Shown here one piece after another: positions 8,026-16,252 of a stretch of 17,658 bases of DNA (within the stretch, counting starts at the first letter, position 1; the number at the start of each line of letters is the position of its first letter). The position numbers and the translations under genes are program-made. Below the pieces are notes generated by a model. That model was given only the letters and a program-made list of their open reading frames with translations. It ran no database searches and was not told the DNA's origin. The stretch comes from an uncultured Massilia sp. (GTDB lineage: Bacteria; Pseudomonadota; Gammaproteobacteria; Burkholderiales; Burkholderiaceae): assembly GCA_946886065.1 (NCBI GenBank), contig CAMPHU010000085.1, positions 1 through 17,658 on the forward strand, in the 5' to 3' direction.

Positions 8026-9384
8026 ATGAAACCGACCGCCGCGCTGCTGGCGCTATCCCTCATGTCCACCACGGCTTCTGCCGCGCCGCTGGCGCCGGAG
8101 CGCGCCGCCGCCCTGACGCGGCAACTGGAAGCGATCATGAAGGATCCGGCCATGCCGCTCCCCGGCCTGTCGGTGGTGGCGATCCGCGCGGGCGAGGTCG
8201 TCTACAGCAGGCAGCTGGGCAGCAAGCGCCTGGCGACCGGCGACGCGCCGGCCAGGCCGATGGATGCCGCCACCATGTTCCGCATCGCCTCCCTCTCCAA
8301 GCTGGTGACGGCGATCGGCGCAATGAAGCTGGTCGAGCAGGGCCGCCTGGCGCTGGACGCGGACGTCAGCGATTATCTCGGCTACCGGCTGCGCAATCCT
8401 CACTTCCCCGACCATCCGATCAGCTTGCGCATGCTGATGACGCATACCTCCTCGTTGCGCGACGAGGGCGGCTTCAAGTGGGACCCGGCGGTCGACCTGC
8501 GCGACGTGCTGGTCCCCGGCGGCCGGCACTACGGCAAGGGCGAGGCCTGGTCGGCGAAGGCGGCTCCGGGCGCCTTTTTCGAGTATGTCAACTTCAACTC
8601 GGGCGTCATCGCCACCGTCATGGAGCGCGCCGGCAGCGAGCGCTTCGACCGCCTGATGCGCAAGCTGGTCTTCGACCCGATGGGGCTGAAGGCCGGCTTC
8701 TACCTCGCCGACTTCGCGCCCGCCAGCATCGACGATGTGGCGACCCTGTACCGCAAGCGCGAAAAGGACGGCGAGGAGAAGTGGGCCCCGCACGGCCCCT
8801 GGATCGCCCAATCCGACGATTTCGGCGCGGCGCCGCCCGTCGCGCCTTCCGGCCTGGACAAGTACGTGACCGGCACCAACGGCACCCTGTTCGGGCCGCA
8901 GGGCAGCCTGCGCATCTCGGCCAATGAACTGGCGGCGATCATGCTGATGCTGATGAACGAAGGCCGCCATGGCGGCCGCCAGATCCTCCAGCCCGGCACC
9001 GTCGCCACGATGTTGAGCCGGCAGTGGACGCTGGGCGCGAAAGGCGCGAACGGCAGCGGCGACAGCGACAACTTCCGCGGCCTGTACCACGCCTGGGGAC
9101 TGGGCAACCAGCACTTCCTCGACCTCAGCAGGGTCGAGGATGGACGCGCCAGCGGCGACCGCCTGGTCGAAGGCGGCGGTTTCAAGGGAGTGGGGCACCT
9201 GGGCTGGTCGTGGGGATTGAATGCGCTGTTCGTTTTCGATCCGCGGACGAAGGACGGGATGATCTACGTGAGCAGCGGGGTGGGCGCGAATCCCGAGCTG
9301 CAGCCGGGCCGCTTCTCGTCGGAGGCGCGCTTCCAGGAGCGCATCACCGATGCTTTGTACCAGGGAGCGATCCGCGCGCAATGA
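8026..9384 (+). CDS. Exported serine hydrolase, class C beta-lactamase/DD-peptidase family
   Basis: A 452-aa protein with a Sec signal peptide (MKPTAALLALSLMSTTASAA, probable cleavage near residue 19-20), so periplasmic or secreted. The active-site motifs of the penicillin-binding/beta-lactamase fold are all present: Ser89-Leu-Ser-Lys92 (SxxK nucleophile), Tyr187-Val-Asn189 (YxN general base) and His391-Leu-Gly393 in the place of KTG. His instead of Lys in the third motif is typical of the broad 'serine hydrolase/esterase EstB/AmpC-like' group and argues against assuming a resistance beta-lactamase. Substrate is unknown: peptide, ester or muropeptide hydrolysis are all possible. The start is supported by GGAG at 8017-8020, 5 nt before the ATG. 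It appears to be a single-gene unit. The ORF ends 97 bp before the TonB receptor gene. Confidence 0.88.
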   Translation: MKPTAALLALSLMSTTASAAPLAPERAAALTRQLEAIMKDPAMPLPGLSVVAIRAGEVVYSRQLGSKRLATGDAPARPMDAATMFRIASLSKLVTAIGAMKLVEQGRLALDADVSDYLGYRLRNPHFPDHPISLRMLMTHTSSLRDEGGFKWDPAVDLRDVLVPGGRHYGKGEAWSAKAAPGAFFEYVNFNSGVIATVMERAGSERFDRLMRKLVFDPMGLKAGFYLADFAPASIDDVATLYRKREKDGEEKWAPHGPWIAQSDDFGAAPPVAPSGLDKYVTGTNGTLFGPQGSLRISANELAAIMLMLMNEGRHGGRQILQPGTVATMLSRQWTLGAKGANGSGDSDNFRGLYHAWGLGNQHFLDLSRVEDGRASGDRLVEGGGFKGVGHLGWSWGLNALFVFDPRTKDGMIYVSSGVGANPELQPGRFSSEARFQERITDALYQGAIRAQ

Positions 9385-9428
9385 TGCGGCTTGAATATTT
9401 TTAAAAAAAACGGGCGCACGCTCCGGGC

Positions 9429-9456
9429 TTGCGGCAGAATACGCATCCCTTATCGT
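9429..9456 (+). promoter_or_regulatory. Weak candidate promoter of the TonB receptor
   Basis: TTGCGG (9429-9434) and TATCGT (9451-9456), 16 nt apart, are the best pair I find in the 97-bp gap before the receptor gene. An unusual A/T tract (9391-9410, containing eight As in a row) lies just upstream where an UP element would be. No Fur box is recognisable. Low confidence because neither hexamer is close to consensus. Confidence 0.25.
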
Positions 9457-9481
9457 TTTTGCACTGTGCCCGCACCTCCCG

Positions 9482-11650
9482 ATGCTTCGCCCGACCGCCG
9501 CCGCACTGTTCCTCGCCACCTGTTCCGCCCACGCCCAGACCACCCCTGAACCCGCGCCAAAGGCGAAGCAGCCAGCCGAGATCCAGACCGTCGAGGTCAA
9601 GGCCAGCACATCCTCCTACGATCCGCGTCGCGACGATACCGCCAGCAAGATCGTCGTCACGAACGAGGAGATCCGGCGCTACGGCGACACCTCGGTCCTC
9701 GACGTGTTCAAGCGCCTGCCCGGGATCACGGTCAGCGGCGCCGCGGGGCGCAGCGGCGGCGAGATCCGCATGCGCGGCCTGGGCAGCGGCTACACGCAGA
9801 TCCTGATCAACGGCGAACGGGCTCCCGCCGGCTTCTCCATCGACGAGCTGTCTCCCGACGCCATCGAGCGCATCGAGATCCTGCGCGCGGCGAGCGCCGA
9901 GTTCTCGACCCAGTCGATCGCCGGCACCATCAACATCGTGCTGAAGAAGGCGATCCAGAAAGCGCAGCGCGAACTGAAGCTGGGCATCGGCAAGAGCAGC
10001 GACGCCAGCAACCCCAACGCCAGCCTGCAGCTCTCCGACCGCGCCGGCAAAATGTCGTATTCGCTGAATGCCAGCGCCTGGCGGTTCCACTTCGACCGCC
10101 CGTCGCCGGCGGAAGAAACCGCGGCCGCGCCGGACGGCCGGCCGACGCTGCAGCGCCGCACCGTCCAGCGCGACGAGGGCAGTCCCTACGGATTGAACCT
10201 GACCCCGCGCATCAACTGGAACCTGGAGGATGGCGATACGCTTACCTGGCAATCGCTGGTGAACCACAACCGCAACCAGTACCACGGCCACGCCGTCACC
10301 GAAACGCTGCTCGGCGCCCGGCCGCCGTACGACACGCGCGACATGCGCTCGACCGGCCGCAACACGATTGCGCGCACGGACCTCAACTGGGTGCGCAAAC
10401 TCGGCGACGGGGCCAAGCTCGACCTCAAGCTGGGCGCGAACGGCGTACGCAGCAAGGGCCTCTGGCGCGAGCACGACGACAGCGGCGGCGTGCTGGCGCG
10501 CGATTCCACCGTGTGGAGCGCGACCCGGGAGCGGGGCCTGTCCAGCACCGGCAAACTGTCCATGCCCTTGGGGACCGGCCATGCGCTGGCGATGGGCTGG
10601 GATGGCGGCACCAGCCTGCGCGACGACACGCGCATCGAACACGAGGTATTCCCGCCCACGGGCCGCGTCGTCGAACCCAACGAAGCCTATGAAGCCCGCG
10701 TCAGGCGCCTGGCGCTGTTCGCCCAGGACGAATGGAACCTGACGCCGCGCTGGTCGATGTACGCCGGCCTGCGCTGGGAAGGCATCGATACCACCAGCGA
10801 AGGCAATACCTTCGCCACGGTCAGCCGGCGCAGCAGCGTGTGGAGCCCGCTGGCCCAGACCCTGTACAAGCTGCCGGACAGCCGCGACCAGCTGCGCCTG
10901 GCGCTGACCCGCACCTACAAGGCGCCGGCCGCGAGCAGCCTGATTCCGCGCCGCTTCACCACGCCCAACAACAGCCAGACCGAGCCCGATTTCCGCGGCA
11001 ATCCCGACCTCAAGCCGGAACTGGCCACCGGCATCGACGCCTCCTACGAGCACTACTGGGCCGAGAAGGCGCTACTGAGCGCGAGCGTCTCGGTGCGCCG
11101 CATCGGCGACTTCACGCGCCAGGGCCTGATTCTGGAGAACGGACGCTGGATCCAGACGCCGGTCAACGACGGCAAGGCGGTCACGCGCAGCCTGGAGCTG
11201 GAGGCGAAGTTCCCGCTGTCGGCGGTGATGAAGGAAGCGCTAGACCTCGACCTGCGCGCCAGCGTGGCGCGCAACTGGTCGCGGGTTGACGCGGTGCCGG
11301 GGCCGGACAACCGGCTCGACCAGCAGACGCCCGTAGCGGCTACCCTGGGCGTGGACTACAAGACGCCCGGCGGCAAGTTCTCGGCAGGCTCCAGCTTCGC
11401 CTTCAAGAGCGGCGGGCCGGTGCGCATCAATCTCAACCAGCTGGGCTACCAGAGCGTGCGCCGCGACCTCGACGTCTACGCGCTGTGGAAATTCAATCCG
11501 CAGTACCAGCTGCGCGTGGCCTTGTCGAACCTGCTGGCGCAGGACTACATCTCCGACGCGCGCTACCTCGACGCCAGCGGCACCCTGCGCCGCACGGCGA
11601 TCTTCCCTGGGGCCACGATGGCGCGGGTGACGCTCGAGACGCGGTTTTGA
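9482..11650 (+). CDS. TonB-dependent outer-membrane receptor
   Basis: A complete 722-aa gated beta-barrel for energised uptake across the outer membrane. The signal peptide ends at SAHA-Q (residue 18/19). A probable Ton box (IQTVEV, residues 34-39) precedes the plug domain (about residues 50-160). Plug motifs include DVFKRLPGITV, IRMRGLGSGYTQILINGERA, DAIERIEILRAASAEFST and IAGTINIVLKKA. The rest is barrel, with YKAPAASSLIPRRF and GNPDLKPELATGIDASYEHY as typical barrel signatures, ending in the C-terminal Phe recognised by the BAM machinery. There is no N-terminal STN signalling domain, so it is a transporter rather than a transducer. The substrate cannot be assigned (siderophore, heme, cobalamin or carbohydrate). 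The ATG at 9482 lacks a Shine-Dalgarno, but no better in-frame start exists. It is followed 30 nt later by an unrelated low-GC gene. Confidence 0.93.
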   Translation: MLRPTAAALFLATCSAHAQTTPEPAPKAKQPAEIQTVEVKASTSSYDPRRDDTASKIVVTNEEIRRYGDTSVLDVFKRLPGITVSGAAGRSGGEIRMRGLGSGYTQILINGERAPAGFSIDELSPDAIERIEILRAASAEFSTQSIAGTINIVLKKAIQKAQRELKLGIGKSSDASNPNASLQLSDRAGKMSYSLNASAWRFHFDRPSPAEETAAAPDGRPTLQRRTVQRDEGSPYGLNLTPRINWNLEDGDTLTWQSLVNHNRNQYHGHAVTETLLGARPPYDTRDMRSTGRNTIARTDLNWVRKLGDGAKLDLKLGANGVRSKGLWREHDDSGGVLARDSTVWSATRERGLSSTGKLSMPLGTGHALAMGWDGGTSLRDDTRIEHEVFPPTGRVVEPNEAYEARVRRLALFAQDEWNLTPRWSMYAGLRWEGIDTTSEGNTFATVSRRSSVWSPLAQTLYKLPDSRDQLRLALTRTYKAPAASSLIPRRFTTPNNSQTEPDFRGNPDLKPELATGIDASYEHYWAEKALLSASVSVRRIGDFTRQGLILENGRWIQTPVNDGKAVTRSLELEAKFPLSAVMKEALDLDLRASVARNWSRVDAVPGPDNRLDQQTPVAATLGVDYKTPGGKFSAGSSFAFKSGGPVRINLNQLGYQSVRRDLDVYALWKFNPQYQLRVALSNLLAQDYISDARYLDASGTLRRTAIFPGATMARVTLETRF

Positions 11651-11680
11651 CGCTTCGGGCCAGATGAAAAGGAAAGTGCA

Positions 11681-12382
11681 GTGACAGCGCGAATCTCCCC
11701 CGAGCCGGACCATTTCGCCACCTGTCCCGTCAAGGGCAAGATCCTCGACTATTACGCCGGGACGTTCGAAGCGGTATTCGTGCTGTTTCATCCGTTTATC
11801 CGTCCCGTTTCCATATCGGTAGACGGCTACAAGACGGAGACTTTCCAGGTCAGGGCAAGCCTGGCGGCGACTTGCCAAGCAGTCGCCTGGGCGGAAGTCT
11901 CGGGATTGACGGGCCTTCCGTCGTATTCGGCAATCGACATCGGTTTGCGCACGAGCATTGGAGCGTTGAATCAGCAGGCGGCGAGTCCGCAGTTCGCCGA
12001 AGCACTGGAACTTCTGGAGCAGCGTCATGGTATCGTGGCCCCCTGCGAAGGACGTTTTTCAGACCTGCTGCATGACCTGATCCTGGATGGATTTCAGCGT
12101 GTCGGGCACCAATGGGCCTGGGTGGGAGACGAATTCGGCACGCAACGCACGCTGTACTGGATTGATGATCTGAAAACAGGCGACCGGGAGCTTACCGATG
12201 GCACCCAAAGCATCTTCGCCGCGGACAAGAGCTTGTTGTACACGACACATTGGGACAGCCATTTCTCCTTCTTGTGCGGCTCGCAGTCCGTGCTTGAAAC
12301 GCTCGTAAACTGGCTGAGCCTTGAAGGATTTTTCTGCACTCCGGACACTGGCATCGACTGGAGCCTGGCAGAGCTGCGTTGA
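11681..12382 (+). CDS. Protein of unknown function (possibly DUF2711-like)
   Basis: A 233-aa soluble protein with a GTG start preceded by AAGGAAAG (11669-11676). There is no signal peptide or membrane segment. I do not recognise a catalytic motif. Recognisable blocks are VLFHPFIRPVSI (near residue 34), SGLTGLPSYSAIDIGLRTSI (about 74-93), RTLYWIDDLK (about 154-163) and DSHFSFLCGS (about 189-198). The HPF[IV]RP and LRTSIGAL pieces recall the uncharacterised Bacillus YwbB/DUF2711 group from memory; treat that as a guess. Base composition is clearly unlike the neighbours: a sampled 60-nt line (11761-11820) is 50% GC against about 75% in the efflux operon. Two flanking genes are of ordinary composition, so horizontal acquisition is likely. 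It lies 30 nt after the TonB receptor and could be read through from it. TGA at 12380. Confidence 0.72.
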   Translation: MTARISPEPDHFATCPVKGKILDYYAGTFEAVFVLFHPFIRPVSISVDGYKTETFQVRASLAATCQAVAWAEVSGLTGLPSYSAIDIGLRTSIGALNQQAASPQFAEALELLEQRHGIVAPCEGRFSDLLHDLILDGFQRVGHQWAWVGDEFGTQRTLYWIDDLKTGDRELTDGTQSIFAADKSLLYTTHWDSHFSFLCGSQSVLETLVNWLSLEGFFCTPDTGIDWSLAELR

Positions 12383-12448
12383 GTGCCTGTTTCTCGCCGT
12401 CCCCACACGGGGGCGATGCCCGCAGTCCTCGATCGTGCTGGAGACGAA

Positions 12449-12772
12449 ATGGCGAACGACTGGAAGGCGTTGAAAGCGTGCGGTAAGTGTGGAGCGAAAA
12501 CATTTCGGCCGGTCCGTATGACCGTCGCCGCTTTTATGAGAAGTTCCATCGGGTGCCGCCAGTGCGGAGAGCGATGGCAAGTACAGCTGTCCCGGGGATG
12601 GATCGTCGTCAACCTGCTGTGGCTGGTCATCATATGCCCGCTCGGCTTTTATACGGCCATCTTTACATTCAGGGTGTGGCCGCTTGTTCTGGCGTGGGGT
12701 GGACTTGCGCTCCTGTTTTTCCATGCGTCTCAAAGGGCTACCCTGCGCAAGCAGTTTGACCTGGATCGCTAG
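12449..12772 (+). CDS. Small zinc-ribbon membrane protein, unknown function
   Basis: A 107-aa protein starting MANDWKALKACGKCGAK. Two CxxC pairs, Cys11/Cys14 (CGKC) and Cys36/Cys39 (CRQC), form a likely four-cysteine zinc ribbon on the cytoplasmic N-terminal side. Two hydrophobic stretches follow, about residues 51-73 (WIVVNLLWLVIICPLGFYTA) and 76-91, then a short basic tail. The frame is also open from a GTG at 12383, directly after the previous stop. I prefer the ATG at 12449 because GGAG (12440-12443) sits 5 nt before it and the extra 22 residues look unstructured. Composition is low-GC like the gene before (55% in the sampled line 12661-12720), 66 nt upstream, suggesting they arrived together. 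Many small zinc-ribbon/TM proteins are uncharacterised; no function is proposed. Confidence 0.7.
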   Translation: MANDWKALKACGKCGAKTFRPVRMTVAAFMRSSIGCRQCGERWQVQLSRGWIVVNLLWLVIICPLGFYTAIFTFRVWPLVLAWGGLALLFFHASQRATLRKQFDLDR

Positions 12773-12882
12773 CCAGGGAGAAGAGGGCATACCGACAGGG
12801 GCAGTCCGGCAGCACGCCACCGGCAGCGACTTGGCAGTCTGTCAATACGCCAGAAAACCACCGCACCCCAACTCAACAAGGC

Positions 12883-12888
12883 TATACT
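12883..12888 (+). promoter_or_regulatory. -10 element of the S46 peptidase promoter
   Basis: TATACT is a five-of-six match to the -10 consensus, 32 nt before the TTG start at 12921. No convincing -35 is seen at 16-18 nt spacing. Transcription would begin near 12895, leaving a leader of about 25 nt that contains the AGGGG ribosome binding site. Confidence 0.5.
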
Positions 12889-12920
12889 CCCGCATTGTTT
12901 TTTTCATCCAGGGGTTCACC

Positions 12921-15059
<2,139 letters not shown>

Positions 15060-15079
15060 TCGGGCGACCAGCCTGACGG

Positions 15080-15109
15080 GGCCGCGGCGACATTCGCCGC
15101 GGCCTTTTT
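15080..15109 (+). terminator. Rho-independent terminator after the S46 peptidase gene
   Basis: A perfect 11-bp stem, GGCCGCGGCGA (15080-15090) with TCGCCGCGGCC (15094-15104), has a CAT loop and is followed by five Ts (15105-15109). It lies 20 nt after the peptidase stop. The T-run overlaps the proposed -35 of the next gene. Confidence 0.92.
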
Positions 15110-15136
15110 GCTTCTCGACCGCGCTGCCTTTACACT
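15108..15136 (+). promoter_or_regulatory. Promoter of pnuC, overlapping the terminator
   Basis: TTGCTT (15108-15113) and TACACT (15131-15136) are separated by 17 nt. The first two Ts of the -35 are the last two of the upstream terminator T-run. The -10 ends only 7 nt before the pnuC ATG at 15144, so transcription would start at or next to the A of the start codon, a leaderless mRNA. Consistently, no Shine-Dalgarno is present. Confidence 0.55.
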
Positions 15137-15143
15137 CCACCGC

Positions 15144-15737
15144 ATGAACGACACGCTTCAACTCGGCCCGCTGGCCACCACGCCGCTGGAACTGATCTCC
15201 TTCCTCCTCGCGGTCACGACCGTCGTGCTCAACATCCGCCAGAAGCACTGGGCCTGGCTGTTCTCGATCGCGTCCTCGGCGACCTACGCGGCCGTGTTTT
15301 TCGAGGCGCGCCTGTACGGCGACATGGGCCTGCAGTTCGTGTTCATCGCGGCCTCGGTGTGGGGCTGGTACCAGTGGCTCCACGGGGAGGGCAGCGCACC
15401 GCTGGTGGTCACGCGCCTGGGCCGCAAGGGCTGGGCCTGGTCACTGCTCGGCTGGCTGGTCGGCTTCCTGCTGCTGTCGAGCTTCCTGGATCACCTGACC
15501 GACACCGACGTGCCGCACGCGGACGGCTTCCTCACCGCCGGCAGCCTGGTGGGCCAGCTCCTGCTGGGCCGCAAGAAGGTCGAGAACTGGCATGTCTGGA
15601 TCGTGGTCGACATCCTGTACGTCGGGCTCTATGTCTACAAGGGCCTGATCCTGACCGCCTTCCTGTACGCCGTGTTCGTGCTGCTGGCCTGGACCGGCCT
15701 GCGCGCCTGGGGCAATATCGCGCGGAGGGACGCATGA
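15144..15737 (+). CDS. pnuC: PnuC-family nicotinamide riboside transporter
   Basis: A 197-aa inner-membrane protein with about seven hydrophobic helices (roughly residues 15-32, 37-57, 62-79, 93-113, 128-140, 146-165, 168-188). PnuC is a facilitator for vitamin-like ribosides; uptake is made one-way by phosphorylation inside the cell. Family features are N.RQKHWAWLFSIASSATYA, YGDMGLQFVFIA and the Trp-rich W73-G-W-Y-Q-W78 motif in the substrate pore. Relatives carry thiamine (PnuT) or riboflavin (PnuX), but the next gene, a NadR-type kinase overlapping by 4 bp, argues for nicotinamide riboside. I chose ATG 15144; a TTG at 15108 in the same frame falls in the terminator and would add 12 non-family residues. 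No ribosome site is seen, which fits leaderless expression. Confidence 0.92.
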   Translation: MNDTLQLGPLATTPLELISFLLAVTTVVLNIRQKHWAWLFSIASSATYAAVFFEARLYGDMGLQFVFIAASVWGWYQWLHGEGSAPLVVTRLGRKGWAWSLLGWLVGFLLLSSFLDHLTDTDVPHADGFLTAGSLVGQLLLGRKKVENWHVWIVVDILYVGLYVYKGLILTAFLYAVFVLLAWTGLRAWGNIARRDA

Positions 15738-16252
15738 GTCCCGTCGTGCGCGTGGCGATCCTGGGCGCCGAGTCGTCCGGCAAGTCGACCCTGGCCGAAG
15801 CGCTGGCGGCGCATTATTCTACCTTGTGGGTGCCGGAATACCTGCGCGAGTTCGTCGACACCCGGGGCCGCGTGCCTTTCGAGCACGACCAGTTCGGCAT
15901 CGCGCGCACCCAGCGCGAGCGCGAGCAGGCGGCATTGGGCAGCGCCAGTCGCTTCCTGTTCTGCGACACCACGCCCCTGATGACGGCGCTGTACAGCCGC
16001 GTGTACTGGGGCAGGGTGGATGAAGCGCTGGCGCGGCTGGAAACGGTCCACGACTACGACCGGACCTTCGTGACGGCGCCCGACAGCCCGTGGGAGCCGG
16101 ACGGTCTGCAACGCGAATCGGAAGCGGTGCGCCAGATGGTGCACCGGATGCTGCTGGAGACGCTGGACGCAAGGGGCATCCCCTACGTCCTGCTGGAGGG
16201 AAGCCTGCCGCAGCGGCTGCGACAGGTGGAGGAACTGCTGGGCCCCGCTTAA
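15734..16252 (+). CDS. nadR: NadR-type ribosylnicotinamide kinase (kinase domain only)
   Basis: A 172-aa cytoplasmic ATPase/kinase predicted to convert nicotinamide riboside to NMN, trapping the substrate brought in by PnuC. The P-loop is GAESSGKST (residues 11-19). WVPEYLREFVDTRG and FEHDQFGIARTQRERE follow, then the Walker-B-like FLFCDTTPLMTA and the lid region TAPDSPWEPDGLQRES, all as in the C-terminal domain of E. coli NadR. The N-terminal repressor (HTH) and NMN adenylyltransferase domains of E. coli NadR are absent, so NMN must be adenylated by another enzyme elsewhere in the genome. GGAGG (15724-15728) precedes the ATG, which overlaps the pnuC stop (ATGA). Its TAA stop shares bases with the stop of the convergent receptor gene. 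The symbol is by domain; other names are used for stand-alone kinases. Confidence 0.9.
   Translation: MSPVVRVAILGAESSGKSTLAEALAAHYSTLWVPEYLREFVDTRGRVPFEHDQFGIARTQREREQAALGSASRFLFCDTTPLMTALYSRVYWGRVDEALARLETVHDYDRTFVTAPDSPWEPDGLQRESEAVRQMVHRMLLETLDARGIPYVLLEGSLPQRLRQVEELLGPA

Noticed and set aside
9391..9425. T-run on the minus strand (complement of the A tract) as a terminator
   Set aside because: Only a very short imperfect stem precedes it, and no minus-strand gene ends here.
12383..12448. Earlier GTG start for the zinc-ribbon protein
   Set aside because: It begins directly after the previous stop, has no separate ribosome site, and adds 22 residues without family-like features; ATG 12449 has GGAG upstream.
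12059..12820. 253-codon minus-strand frame over the low-GC island
   Set aside because: This frame is less obviously a shadow because GC is lower, but it covers the ends of two + strand genes that have ribosome sites, CxxC motifs and membrane helices. No motif is visible in the antisense product.
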